Below are positions 1-11,622 of a stretch of DNA of 64,000 nucleotides, one piece after another (the first letter of the stretch is position 1; every line of letters starts with the position of its first letter). Made by a program: the position numbers and the translations under genes. The notes under the pieces were generated by a model. The model was not told the DNA's origin. It worked only from the letters and a program-made list of their open reading frames with translations, and did no database searches. Origin of the DNA: Welwitschia mirabilis (Eukaryota > Gnetophyta > Gnetopsida > Welwitschiales); assembly GCA_051453625.1 (NCBI GenBank), contig JBOZIK010000001.1, positions 225,378,146-225,442,145 on the forward strand, read 5' to 3'.

Positions 1-2396
1 TTTATTGACTTAATGCTATTATTAAGAAATGCAAGAGATGAATGAAGAGGCTTAAGGGCACAAATTTTAGGATTTCCTAAGTGAAAAGATTTAAGGTAAT
101 GATTGTATAGGTTGTAATACTTGAGAAGTTTTAGATAAGAGAGACCATTGAGTACAAATGTTTTGAATGTTTTTACTTTTTTTTAAATTAAATATAGTTT
201 AAAGGGAAAATCTACCCTTGAAAAAATCTAATCTAAAAGCATAAAATGGAACTAAAAATATTCTAAGGTGGTACCTGCATGAAGTTATAAAAGTATGGAA
301 ACAAACATTAAATGATTCAAAACTTTGCAAAGCATTTTAAATGGGGAGAAAATTCATATAGATCTTTATGCAAGAGTTAATGAAATTAGAATGAAAATTA
401 GTATAAGCAGAAAGGTTTATGAATTTAAAATAAAAAATAGTCCATCCTTTAGCTTGTTTATGTTTATTTAATAACTCTTACAAGAAATCATTTTAAGAAG
501 AAGACAAAGATGAATTAGAAATCACTTGATAAGGTAGATGTTTATTGGAAGAATTAGGTATAAGATCTTTGAAAGTTGATTCTAATTCTAGAAAGGATTT
601 GTCTTGTTCACTAAGGCTTGGGTTTTTCTTAGTAGGTAAATATGAAATGATTGAATCATAACATTATTATAAAAGATATGGGGATTTCTCATAGGATAAG
701 TCATGTATGGATTCTTTGCTAATGTTCCTTTTGTTATTAAGATTACTATGGGATTCCTCCTTATGTGGTTACTTAAGTTATGATTGTTGTAATTCAATTT
801 TCTCTTGATTAATATCACTTAATGACTCATACTTTATTGTATAACTCTATAAGGTATATCCTCCCTTAAGCGGTTGCTCATCTTCTGATGATTTCTCATT
901 CTTAGATATGTTTAGCCCTCTATTAAGGTATTAGATTTCTTGTGATTAATCGGTCATTTTGTAGTGAATTCTTAAAGTTGAAATCCTCATGGATTCCCTT
1001 ATTGGCTTTTTTATCACTCCTAAAGGATATGGATTGAGTATCATTAGCTTCACTATTCTTAATTCTTTTAAATTTTTCAAGACTCTTGGATTCATGGATT
1101 ATACAAAGGTATTTCTTTTTTTGGTTAAGAATTCCAATTATTTAAGTACTAGTCTAGGTTATTTTATAAAGAAGTGGGGTGTGAGTTTAAAATATTTAGT
1201 CAAGATTACTTAGATAAGAGGAGTTTTGTTTCAAAATTCTTTCAAGGATCCACAAATTTTCTTATTAACTCCTCAAAGCGATTGGATGAAGATTATTATT
1301 ACATGTAGTAAGATTAATGCTAAGTATTAAATGATAAGAAATAAGAGTCATGAGAAGTGGTGAAAGGCATGTGATCAAACTATTGTTATGTAAAATAAGG
1401 CTTTTTGAAATTAGGATAAATAGGTTGATCTATATGTAAAGGATGTTGGTCAAATGAATATAAAAGAGAGGATGAAGCATAGGGATTTTTGTAATTGCAT
1501 TGGAGGTATTCCCCTAAAGTTTTCTTAGGTAAAATGTAATCTCTCATAATTTTAGGTTAATCATAACTAAGTACATTGTAGGAATTTTTGGAGTTTCCAT
1601 AGGGAGAGTGAGGTTCAAAAGGAACTTCATATAGTCTTCCAAAAGGATTACATTCTCAACTCATTTCAAGTTTTCAAATAATAATATATGAGATTCATTA
1701 AAATGTTATATTTTCATGAGTTTTTAAGATGTAGAGAATGTCTCATATTAAAAAGGATTTATAAGAATGAGATAAGGCTTTTTGCAAAGTTTGAGAGAGT
1801 TCTAAGGAAAAAATTAGTGTTGCAAGGTAGGGAAGATGGAGACGTTGGTTAAGTCTTACGTTTTGGCTTTATAAAAATTATAACAATTCACAAAAATCTC
1901 ATAGATCATTTGACATAATAGGGTCATTAAAAATGTAACAAAAATGAAAAATGATATTGCACATGAAACCTATCTTAACAAAAATTAAGTCATAAAATTT
2001 TTAGTGTTTTCAGTATTTATGTAGTAAACATACTGAACATAAGATTAAAAACTAAATTAAAAAGCATAAAAAAAAGCACATAAAAGGATTTAAATTTTAG
2101 TTTTCTTGCTCCTTTATTATAACTTTAAAATACACTATTAGAGCTACAACACAAATCAAGTTAGATCAAATGAAACTAAAGAAAACTCAAAGTTGAGCTA
2201 GTTTAAGTATCACTGAAAATGACTAGTACCAATCACTAAAAAGAAATATAAATATACATATAAAAGAAAGAGAAATAGGACTAGTTTAGGTATTACTAGA
2301 GTGGATTAATATCCACCACTAGAAAAATAAAAGCTAATGAAAAACCTTGCAAGAAGGTAAAATTTGTGCTCTTTATGAGTAACTATCATGTCATTA
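1..2396 (-). mobile_element. Leader/internal region of Athila/Tat-type element A1 (runs off left edge)
   Basis: This stretch lies downstream, on the minus strand, of the A1 5' LTR and primer site. Its part next to the primer site (about 2150-2396) resembles the matching leader of element A3 on the plus strand (35251 onward): both share the run TTGAGTTTTCTTT and a 'taatgacatgatag' box just after the primer site. No protein domain is readable. The short open frames at 588-818 (minus) and 989-1213 (plus) match no family I recognise. The gag of A1 would be expected further left, outside the window. Assignment rests on position and leader similarity. Confidence 0.5.
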
Positions 2397-2414
2397 TTTC
2401 CAGCAATGATACCA
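2397..2414 (-). other. Decayed primer-binding site of A1 (tRNA-Asp type)
   Basis: On the minus strand this reads TGGTATCATTGCTGGAAA. The usual Athila/Tat primer site is TGGCGCCGTTGCCGGGGA. Eleven of 18 positions match, and all seven differences are C-to-T or G-to-A, as expected from deamination of methylated cytosine. It follows the LTR end by about 13 bases. It fixes A1 as a minus-strand element and the adjoining LTR as its 5' LTR. Confidence 0.7.
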
Positions 2415-2427
2415 AAATCCATTCATT

Positions 2428-3680
2428 AGTTTTAGTACATGAACTAAATTTAAACTAGGTAAGAATCTAGTATAATTCTTTCATAGGGATAATTAGGATT
2501 GATTAAATAAGAATTACATAATCTTATTTATCTTTTAAGTTACATAAGAAATACGAAAAAAAGAGAGTTAACAAATGTTTTCAAACTTTAATTAGAGAAA
2601 TAAGGAAGCAAGCAAGCTCCAAGGGTACACATGATTCGTCCACTAGCTATTCTTCACTTTGAAGATATCTTGCATCTTCCTAAAATATAATTTAAACTAT
2701 CAAGTAATAAAAGCTCAGGTCATGATGAATAATCTCATTTACCATATAAGAGGTGGTAAATTCAAAATTCACATAGTCCTTTATAGCTCTATAATAAGCA
2801 TGAAAAATATAAACAATTGTGCACCAAATCCATCAAATTTAAGAGGACTTAGACCAACTAACTAATGAATCCAATTAGTTAATAAAATAACTTGATAAGG
2901 TAGATTTACTAAGCACTAAAAGTATGAACTTATTTGTAACTCAAAATCAAAATTACATCTACTTTATATTAATTAGAAAAGATACATTACATAACTAGAA
3001 GAAAAAAAGCTAGAACAAACTTCTCAAGCCATTGTTGTAATAATCTTACTCCTCAACGAAAGGATTTGAAAGGCCATCTTGACTTAATACTCTAAGGATT
3101 CTTTTCATTTTTGAGAAAAAGAATGATTACAAATGAGAGCTCAAGGTCCTTTTATAAGTGAGGGTAGATTCAAGGTGGTAAAGATCCTTTGGCTTAAAGC
3201 ATTTGGTAAAATATTCATCATTTAGTATTTGGTAGATAAGATTCTATCCTATAGAATTTGGTAGACATTGTTTTATAATGTTAGGTAGATAAGATTCCAT
3301 CCTATAGCATTAGGTAAAATCTTTATTATTTAGCCTTTGCAGTTAAGTTTATTTACCAACTAATGCTATCACCACATGTCTCCCTTGCCATCTCTACATG
3401 CCTCTACTATATGTCTTCCAATGCTACTGCTATGTATCACCACCCCATATCTCCCTTTTCATTATTATTTTACATGGAATTATGTCAATCTTCTGCTATG
3501 TATTCCAAAATGTGGCTAAAGATTTGTAATTATTATGGAGAAAAGCATAGAATTAAGTTTTATTATACAAGTAATAGAATACATATTTTATAACTAAAAT
3601 AGTTAAATTAATGTCCTTATTTATAATAAATTGGTCTAAAACACTTGATATATATGTTAATTTTTGCATGTTAATAATAA
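2428..3680 (-). repeat. 5' LTR of element A1 (LTR family A)
   Basis: This LTR is homologous over most of its length to the LTRs at 18764-20069 (minus), 33671-35223 (plus) and 46352-48476 (plus). Read on the minus strand it starts near TTATTAACATG and ends just before the primer site. It holds a TATA-like box (3150-3156) and several short degenerate repeats of a 'cctatagcattaggtaga' type (3160-3370). Ends are approximate. It abuts the B' relic, so A1 probably inserted into B'. Confidence 0.75.
3150..3156 (-). promoter_or_regulatory. LTR TATA box (A1)
   Basis: TATAAAA on the minus strand, followed by AGGACC. The same box with similar flanks (cacctataaaagggcc) recurs at the same place in the other A-family LTRs, so it is the likely core promoter of the LTR. 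Confidence 0.55.
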
Positions 3681-3689
3681 GACTAGTTC

Positions 3690-5420
3690 ATTTTTGAATA
3701 GTTCATGAAATTCATGTAGTTCCTTTGGAAGTTGAAGTTTTTATCTTCTTTTGTGAAGATAGCATAAGACGATTGTGTTGTTCTGATGGATTCAGGAATT
3801 TTCCCTTTTTTTCATAAATTGAATTTATTATTTCTTCTCCTTTGAGGATCTATCCTCTAGACTAATTTGGAATAAAAAGGGCTCATTTTTGGAATGTATC
3901 TTTTACATTATACTTACCCAAAAAAGACATGCCTAATATTGCATCATACTTGCCAATATCAAAGACATAAAATTTATCTACAAAAATCAATTCATTAATG
4001 ATAAATGTTAACTTTGCATAAAGGCTTGATTAAGTTAATACTTTACCACTTGCAACTTTCACTATGGAGCTAGACTCTCTATTTATCTTATTTTAAAAGG
4101 AATTTACAAATTTTGGTGAAATGAGATTATCACTAGTATCCCTATCAACAAGAAATAAAATAGGTTTATTTTCTAGAATTTCTTTAAGCTTAATTATTAA
4201 AACTTAATTTTGCATAAAACCTACTTAGATGATCATGAAGAATCATTTTATAGTTCGTATTTAGCCTTATTTGGTAATGGGTAGGCTTTACTTAGTTGTT
4301 CCCTTTTGTTAGGGTAATTCCTTATGACATGTCCTTTCTTCTTGTAGTGGTGATATGTTTGAGTGGTATAACTTATTCTAGTTGTTGATCCTCTAATTAG
4401 CCATTGCAATGACATGATTTAATAATTTGATGATCATTGTGATGATTGTTAGTATTAGCCATTTTAGCTTACATGAAAAGTCATTACTCTAGTTCCATAT
4501 ATTATTTGGTCTTTTGATACACTTCTTAAGGTGATTTTGATTTCAATGAGTAGATGAGATTATGCAATATTATTGGGAAAGTTTCTATGAAGTTATTTGC
4601 ATGTTCTTCTAGTTCTCGATGTATTTGGTATTTAGTAAGACCCTGGAAATCTTCCTAATGTTCATCAAGGATTCTTGTTCCTAGTCATAGACACTTAAAC
4701 TACATTGTCTTATCTTTAAGAAAGTAATTAAGAATAAAATCTCTTCAAAATTTCTCTATAAAATTAAATCAATTGATCTAGTTATTTTTTTATGTGCTAA
4801 AATGGCTCCATCATGTTACGGCATCTTCGATCAAGAACATGGCTACATATTTTCTCTTTAGTTGATTTTGTACATTTTTTAATTTAAAATAAATTTTGAT
4901 GTAGTTTAGCCACTTGAAAACTTCTTTATAAGATCTAGGAGCATTGAAATACATTCAAATTTTATACTTTTTAGATATATTTAACTAAATCATGATCTTC
5001 CATTCTTTGCAAAATGCTTCTTTGTCATGAGTGGAGAACTTAATATTTACACTAGGTGGCCCTTTTATGAATGTTAGCTAGAGTTATTTGCTTTGAAGAT
5101 TGTAAGGATTGTTTTGCTAAGTAATTTATTTCTCATTTTTATTCTAAAGTATAAGTCGGATTTACGACTATATTACATGTATGTTTTTCTTCCATGTTCA
5201 TCCTCCTAAGACTTGTAGAATTGAGTCTAATCTTTAATTAGTTTCTCTTTTCATAGCTTCTATATTAGCATGGTTAATTTCAAATCAAGGATGAATTTCA
5301 TCGAGCCTTTATTCTAAGGAATTGATGTGAGTATTTACACTATCCTTCATAACTCACTAATGTATTTTTTGTTGCTATGCCATCTACTTTTGTTCCCTTG
5401 TTTAACCTTTTTATAATTGA
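3690..5420 (-). pseudogene. Ty3/gypsy gag-protease relic (element B')
   Basis: Broken coding sequence read right to left. At about 4750-4900 it resembles the Retrotrans_gag core (residues like YVAMFLIEDAVT followed by WSHFS). At 4321-4360 a zinc knuckle is readable as HHYKKKGHVIRNYP, with the cysteines of the usual CxxC...GHxxxxC changed to Y or H. At 4120-4155 the protease active-site region reads VDRDTSDNLISP (usual VDSGATHNFISP), and at 3916-3945 ILGMSFLGKYN. These are all gypsy landmarks in the right order. The reverse transcriptase should follow, but the relic stops at the A1 LTR near 3680, so A1 probably interrupts it. It resembles the same regions of element B (56.2-57.2 kb), so both are likely one gypsy lineage. 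Many stops; not functional. Confidence 0.75.
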
Positions 5421-5574
5421 AATTTTCATTAGTTTTGGGATTTATAACAATCATGATAGTTATTATCTAAGTGACTAAGAAAATATTTATTTAATCTTTT
5501 AATTAGTGACATAATAATTTTATTATATAATTATAATTACTATTCCCTTTTTTTATAATTTCTTCTCTTGGTTG

Positions 5575-7814
5575 TGCTATAGTTAGTAAATGATGAAATT
5601 ACTTATATGATCATCAAATACCTTTTTTAGGTCTTAGGGATGATATAGTGAGAATCCTAATGCCTCTTCTTTTGGAAATTAATTAAATTACTTACACAAT
5701 CATTGAGGTGACTTCTTTGGATTTTAGGGTTTTCTAATTAGAACCCCAATGTCTTCTTATGATGGAAACTAATGAAATTTCCTACACAATTATTGAGATG
5801 CCTTATGCGAGTTCTAGAAGTGCTCCAATCAGAGCCCTAGTGTCCCCTTCTAATGGTAACTAATAAAATTACCTACACAATCATTAAGATACCTTCTATA
5901 GTTCCTAGAGATGATCCAGTCAGAATTCTAACATCCCATTTTATTGGAAACTCATGACATTAGTTGTATGATCCTTGAAGTGGATTTTGGGGATTTTAGA
6001 AATGCTTCAATTAGAACCTTAGTGCCCTCTTATATTAAAACTAATGAAATTATCTACATGATCATTGAGGTAACTTTTATAAATTCTAGGAATGGTTTAG
6101 TCAAAAACTTAACTTTTCCTTGTATCACAAATTAATTAAATTTCTTGCACGATCATTGAGATGCCTTGTATGAATCCTAGGGATGATCTAATGATAACCC
6201 TAAAGTTTCATTATGTTACAACTAATTATTTTACTTACATAATCATTAAGATGCCTTCTATGAGTAGTAGAGGTAATCTTTATGAGTCCTAAGAGTGATC
6301 TAGTCAGAACCCTAACACCTTCTTATATTGTAAGATGATTTATTCATCTATAAAATCATTACGAAACCTTCTGTGAATCTTGGAAATAATCTAAGCAAAA
6401 CCCTGATACTTTCTTACATTACAAATTTACTCTTTTACCTGTGCAATTATTAAGGTGCCTTCTATGGATCCTAGGGATGATTCAATTAGAACTTTAACAT
6501 ATCCTTATTTTACAAGATAACTCTTTTACTTGCATGATCATCAGGGCCTTCTAGGGGTCTTATGGATGATCTATTTAGAACCCTGACACCTCCTTATGTA
6601 GCAAACTGACTCTTTTATTTATTTAATCATCGAGATGTCTTCAATGGATCCCAAGGATGATCCAATCAGAATCTTAATTTGCTTTTATGCTATAAACTAA
6701 ATATTTTATTTTCATGATTATTAGGATGCTTTATATAAGTTTTAAAAACCTTGATAGCTTCTATTATTGCAAATTGACTCTTTTACATACATGATCATTG
6801 AAGTTCCTTTTGTGGGTCAAAGGAGTGATCCAGTTAGAACCCTAATGCCTCCTTATGTTGCAAACTGACTCTTGTAGTTACACAATAATTGAGGTACAAT
6901 ATTTAGATTTTAAAACTAATTTAGTGAGATACCTAACATCTTCTTATGTCATAAATTAACTTTTTTTCCTTTCATAATAATTGAGGTGCCTTCTGTGGGT
7001 TCTAGAGGTGAAACCTAATGTCTCTTATATTCCAAACTAACTCTTTTACCTACATGATCATTAAGGTATCTTTAGTCAATTCTAGAGATGACCTAGTTAG
7101 AACTTTGACACCTCCTTATGTTGCAAACTAACTCTTCTACCTACATAATCATCAAGGTATTTTCAATGAGTCCTAAGAGTGATTTACTCAAAACCCTAAT
7201 GACTCTTTATGTTACAAACTAACTCTTTCACCTACACGATCATCAAGGTATGTTTTCTAAGTTCTAGATGTGATCTACTTGGAATCATGATGCTCTCTTG
7301 TGTTGACAATTAACTTTTTTACCTACATAATTATCAATGTAACTTTTCTAGATCCTAGTAACAATCTAGTCAGAATCCTAACCTTCCCTTATGTTGCAAA
7401 CTAATTCTTTTACTTACATAATCATCGAGGTGCTTTCTACTGGTTGTAGGATTGATCTAGTCAAAATCCTAGTGCTACATTATTTTATAAACTAATTCTT
7501 TTACCTAAATGATTATTGAGATGACTTTTTTTATTCCTATGGGTGATTTAATCAAGAATCTAAGACCTCCTTATGTTGTAAACAAGCTCTTTTAGAAACA
7601 TGCTCATTGAGGTTCCTTTTATGGGTCTTAGAAGTGATTCAATTCAAACCCCGATGCTTCCTTATATTGTGAACTAACTCTTTTACCTACATGATCATTA
7701 AGCTTCCTTTTATGGGTTACAACAATGATTTAGTCAGAACCCTAACCCCTCCTTATGTTGCAAACTGACTTTTTTATCTACACAATCATCGAAGTGCCTT
7801 TTATGGATCTTAGC
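5575..7814. repeat. Tandem array of a 91-bp unit, about 25 units
   Basis: A recurring block is built around 'ctacatgatcattgaggtgcc' and 'cctccttatgttgcaaac'. The core 'tcat' anchor falls at 5611, 5700, 5791, 5881, 5972, 6062, 6153, 6243, 6356, 6447, 6538, 6627, 6718, 6795, 6886, 6978, 7058, 7149, 7240, 7331, 7422, 7513, 7604, 7695 and 7786. Most spacings are 90-91 bp. The exceptions are 113 (a short internal duplication near 6270-6300), 77 and 80 (deletions). Each unit carries the palindrome TGATCA or a variant. Units differ by scattered substitutions, so the array is old. Short open frames inside are by-products. It lies directly upstream of the B' gag. Confidence 0.92.
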
Positions 7815-7839
7815 TTTATCACATTAGATTAATTCAGCA

Positions 7840-8020
7840 CTTGTTAACATTAAGTCAAGATTAAATTAACATCATGTCACATTACTTTACTATCACATTA
7901 GCAATTCTTGAATATTTCTTATTTTCTCTTATAAATAAGGGTAATGAAGGGTCCATTTCTTTTGTTGATTCACTTGTTTTATTAGGTTTTTGCTCTAGGT
8001 AAGCCCCTTTTCTTAGCTTC
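7840..8020 (+). repeat. Possible LTR end or leader with TATA-like box
   Basis: A 'ttataaataagggtaatg' box at about 7930-7950 is followed by a T-rich leader, then the coding-like stretch that starts near 8340. The arrangement looks like the promoter part of a retroelement, but I see no second copy in the window and no primer site. Weak call. Confidence 0.25.
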
Positions 8021-8343
8021 TTCTTTCATAATTTATTTATCCTTCTTGTCACTTCCACTTATATTTATTTATTTCCTTTCTTTATCTCTAAAGGATTCTT
8101 TGCTTTTTTTTTAGTTCAAACATATGCTAACATATCCAATTATCCTTAGGTTCATAGATAATTGGTTTAATGGTATTCCTTCCAAAGGCTTCCCCATATT
8201 AGTTGAACTACTTGTAACCTTTGGTTGTAGATGAAGAAGTTTGTAATTTATTGATCCAAAAGGAATTTGATTGGATTTTGAATTCTAATATTTTAGATAT
8301 TCTAGTCTTTTTACATTTACATTTTCTTATTTGAAAGGTTTAC

Positions 8344-8730
8344 ATGCCTTTCAATTCTATCTATTCTTCTTATAATAGTAAAGCTTATACTTTTCATCAT
8401 TTTGATCTTAGGTTGGGTTCCATTACTCCACATTCTATTAAGAATACCTTTGGCTTATTCCATGGAACTCTCCAACCTGTGAAGTTTTTTACTTATGAAC
8501 TACAATTCTTAAATTTCTTTAGGAGCTTATTTTTTGATTTTATGGATAGAAAACTCAATTGTCATGAATACCATAAAATGCCTCTAAATACTATTTTGGT
8601 TTCATATTATGTAGCCTTAGGGATTTTAATCGCTTGTAGAGGATTCCTAAATTCTGGATCTTCTGAGCTTCTAGAGTATGCCCTTTATCTTTTATCCATT
8701 GCTTGCGATGGGGAGATTTCTTATGATTAG
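8344..8730 (+). pseudogene. Unrecognised 128-residue open frame in a longer coding relic
   Basis: This is the longest gap-free open frame I consider coding-like in the window. It runs from MPFNSIYSS to CDGEISYD. It has no signal peptide or clear membrane segment that I can see, and it matches no domain I know. Reading continues beyond its stop with interruptions to about 9740 (for example WSSFHSLIGQ after 8740, and DDYKNVRSRAKVSDFAGL near 9368). A gt...ag-like intron boundary may lie just before 8344. It is probably the first part of a transposon-encoded protein. A coiled-coil-like stretch at 13980-14540 may be its separated C-terminal part. Confidence 0.4.
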
Positions 8731-9745
8731 AGCTCAGTATTTATTTGGAGCTCATTTCATAGCTTGATAGGGCAAAGCATAACTTTGATAGTGGCCTTTT
8801 GACATGTGAAGGGGTTCTTCTATCCTTCTATTTTACCTTTCATGGTGATGCGACTCTTGTAAATATTTAGTAAACTTACTTTCCTTCTATTATCATCATG
8901 CCTCTGGCCTCCCTTCATTGACTTGATCCTTATGGAGTCACTCCTTCCTCTAAGGAGGAGGGCAATCTTGTTTTTTCCTCCACTAGTGTAGTGTTTTCTG
9001 ATAAGGTATTTATTTTCATATAATTAAACTTTTCTATTGAAGTTATATCTTTGGTGGCTAATTGTTGTTTCCACAAATGGATACTTAGGAAAAATCTTCT
9101 TCTCGAACTTCATGGTCTCAGCGGAAGGAAAAAGCTCTTTCTTTACCTACTCCATCCTATATTCCTATTCTGTAGTATAGCATCCTAACTCTCCTTTAGT
9201 TATCTAGAAGCACAAGTGTTGATCGAGGACAGAAGTAAATGACTTTTCTTCTACTAATTAGTTGATTCAAGGTTTAGTAGTTTATTTTACTTTCTTTTAC
9301 TTTTTAGGATCCTTCAAAGCTCCCTTCATTAACCCTTACTCACGAAAAGGGAAAGCTTAATGTAGATGATTATAAAAATGTCCGCTCGAGGGCCAAAGTA
9401 AGTGACTTTGCTGGTTTACTCTCATTATTTGGCTTAGCAATTCCATAACTAACTGAATTTGAGGGAGATCATCTTGATGGGATGGTCAACATTGACTCAT
9501 TTTGTAGGTAGCTGATTTTTTTTTTAACTCCCTCTTTTAGTTCTTAAGGTTTTGTGGCCCCTCTTGGTGTCTAGCCTTCTACTCTTTTTACTAGTCTACA
9601 TCCTTCTATTACTCCTGTTATGCCTTCCATGCCTTTGAGCTTTGATGTAGACATCTCTCTTCCTACCTTGCTTTTTAGCTTAGTGTTGAAGATGCAAGCG
9701 CTACTCGCTTGAATTGATCATGTGAAATAATTAGAAGGAATGATC
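8731..9745 (+). pseudogene. Continuation of unrecognised coding relic
   Basis: Frames stay readable with several stops and frameshifts. A low-complexity tail ends near 'gatgcaagcgctactcgctt' (readable as KMQALLA). Reading fades at about 9745. I do not recognise the family. Confidence 0.3.
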
Positions 9746-10254
9746 ATGTAATATCCACTTCTAAACATTTAAAAGTGTAATGAAATCATAAAAGTCTACT
9801 AATGAGATGCCAATGTTGTAGATATAGCTCTAATAATCTAGCCTAGCTATGACATAGTTTTAGTTTATCAATTCCCAAAAGTCATACTTAATAAACCAAT
9901 AATTAATGTTTACTTTATTAAAATATATATAGGGTTATAATGCATTAAGATAGGTTAGAAAAAGTTATGGTCAAGTCAAATGTAATGGCCAGTATTTAAA
10001 TTTGCCTATGATATTGAGAAGGGTATGACTCATTTGATTGATTAGCTTAACTTAGCTAAAGCAAAAAATCAAATATGTGATACTTGGCATTTCTCTTTGT
10101 TGAGCATTTACTAGAATCTTACTTTTCATTAATGTAAAATCAAGGTCTAATTTAAGAATCATTATCACTCCTAATTGGACCCATTACATAAGAAATTTAT
10201 AGTTAATAATGTAAAGAAAAATATATTTATATAGTCTCATCTAATAAAACGGTG
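9746..10254. other. AT-rich spacer, nothing recognised
   Basis: I see no domain, repeat or RNA gene here. It could be the left flank of a sequence inserted between the two parts of the coding relic (up to about 13975). Confidence 0.4.
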
Positions 10255-10345
10255 TTGCCTAGACTCAAATACATGACCTCTTGCCTACCCTTTTAACACC
10301 ACCGTCTTCACCAGTTGGGCTACGCAAGAAGCTAAACCACCTCCT
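10255..10345 (-). repeat. tRNA-derived SINE-like head
   Basis: On the minus strand TAGCCCAACTGG (10310-10321) fits an internal RNA polymerase III A box. About 38 bases later GTATTTGAGTCT fits a decayed B box (GGTTCGANTCC). Between them is a typical 'gaagacggtggtgttaaaa' body. Spacing and order suit a tRNA-derived plant SINE. It does not fold as a complete tRNA. The 3' end and target duplication are not clear. Confidence 0.5.
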
Positions 10346-10452
10346 ATGTTATGTACTACATGCACTGAGGTGATGACACATGGCATTGAATTTGAAATTT
10401 GTGGTGTGCATTTCAGCTGTACACCTCATTTAATATGAGATATTAGACTGTT

Positions 10453-10472
10453 TAGCCCACTTCGTTGGGCTA
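10453..10472. other. Perfect hairpin at the left edge of the GC-rich island
   Basis: TAGCCCA, a 6-base loop CTTCGT, then TGGGCTA. It marks the change from AT-rich to CpG-containing sequence. No U-tract follows that would suggest a terminator, and the function is unknown. Confidence 0.4.
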
Positions 10473-10546
10473 CAACGACGAGCAAAAACAATTTGCACAA
10501 GATTTCCATATAAGGCTATGCAGAATTAATTAGTAGAAGTAAAGGT

Positions 10547-10726
10547 ATGCCTGAAGGGAAAGAAGTCATTGAAACGCTGGTCCATGAGGGAGGAACTACC
10601 ATCAAGAAGGGATCCTACTTGGAAACAGAGAGAGAAGCAGACGCCTTAACTGCTCTCGTCAGTCGTCAGCTAATCGTATTGACTGTTAACAACGCAAGAC
10701 TGATTTTTAAACCGACGGAATCGTAG
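10547..10726 (+). CDS. Hypothetical 59-residue open frame in the CpG-rich island
   Basis: Runs from ATG to TAG and begins MPEGKEVIETLVHEGG. It is acidic at the start, has an ETEREADAL stretch in the middle, and ends KPTES. A similar word, DREADEA, is readable near 10817. I recognise no family. CpG content is unlike the decayed elements around it. It could be an exon piece or chance. Confidence 0.25.
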   Translation: MPEGKEVIETLVHEGGTTIKKGSYLETEREADALTALVSRQLIVLTVNNARLIFKPTES

Positions 10727-11183
10727 AACCTGTGATTTGAGTATTGTTAATGCATCATTATGCATTAAGAACACAATGAAATACATGACTAGTACTTTGG
10801 AAACTTGTTTACAGATAGACCGTGAAGCAGACGAGGCAAGGAAGCACCGGTTCATCTGAGTAAAAGTATGGTTTCGGATTCGCAGAAATGGCAAGGCCCA
10901 ATTCTCCATTGGTGCATACGGCAGCATTGGAGGTGAAGGACTGTCAAGTACACGGCAGAAAGAGGAGAGAGTGACATGAGCTGTCGAGATTTTGGAGCTG
11001 CAGGAGGAAGCGAGATCAGGCGTTGACTGCGCAGAAAGAGGAGGGCGCAAACAGACAGCGCGCTAGCAAAACAGTGAAAAGAGAACGGCCTCTGTGGTGA
11101 TGATGATCATAAGTGCCGGCGTTCTCCATGGAAAGTGTGCTTAAAAAGAAGAGGTTGGCTACTAAAAGATCCATGAGGTGGGG

Positions 11184-11405
11184 ATGGTAAAGGAGGACGC
11201 AGTTGAAAGTTATGAAGATGCAACCTTAGGCCACATCAGGGAAAGTGCAGAGGAAGAAAAGGCCAACATGAAGAGAGAGAGAGACATGAAGAGAGAGAGA
11301 GAGAGGAATTTCCTTGTGAGCAAAGATGAGGGCACTGTCAACTCACACGCGCAGAGCAAGCGAGTGAGGATAGGAAAGGCATCTTATGCTTTTAGTTTGG
11401 AATAG
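11184..11405 (+). CDS. Hypothetical 73-residue charged open frame
   Basis: Starts MVKEDAVES and is rich in E, K and R, with an RERDMKRERER run from the GA-rich tract, so it would be largely coiled or disordered. It shares the CpG-rich composition of the island. No family is recognised and coding status is uncertain. Confidence 0.2.
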   Translation: MVKEDAVESYEDATLGHIRESAEEEKANMKRERDMKRERERNFLVSKDEGTVNSHAQSKRVRIGKASYAFSLE

Positions 11406-11424
11406 CAGAAGAGACTACTGACCG

Positions 11425-11622
11425 ATGCATGAAGACCGTCGGGGAGGAACACCCAGACAGCGGCTGGCAGAGGCGAGAAAGAAGGAGCATGGAGGATCAC
11501 ACTGGGCAAAGAGAGAGAAGGATGACTGTGCTGTCTGGCTAGCGGGCAACGTGGTTGTCCGGGAGAGTGTTCACAGAAAGAACGAGGGTGTCAGAAGATT
11601 TCTAATGGCCTTTCTAGATTAA
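11425..11622 (+). CDS. Hypothetical 65-residue open frame
   Basis: Starts MHEDRRGGTPRQ, 19 bases after the previous frame's stop. It is basic at the start, with an AVWLAGNVVV stretch in the middle. No family is recognised. It may be part of the same broken transcript unit as the frame before it. Confidence 0.2.
   Translation: MHEDRRGGTPRQRLAEARKKEHGGSHWAKREKDDCAVWLAGNVVVRESVHRKNEGVRRFLMAFLD

Noticed and set aside
5575-7814. CRISPR array
   Set aside because: The units are contiguous 91-bp diverged repeats with no distinct unique spacers, and the DNA is a plant nuclear sequence.
10255-10345. Intact tRNA gene
   Set aside because: Boxes are present but the acceptor stem and anticodon arm do not pair, and the B box is decayed. 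A SINE-like origin fits better.
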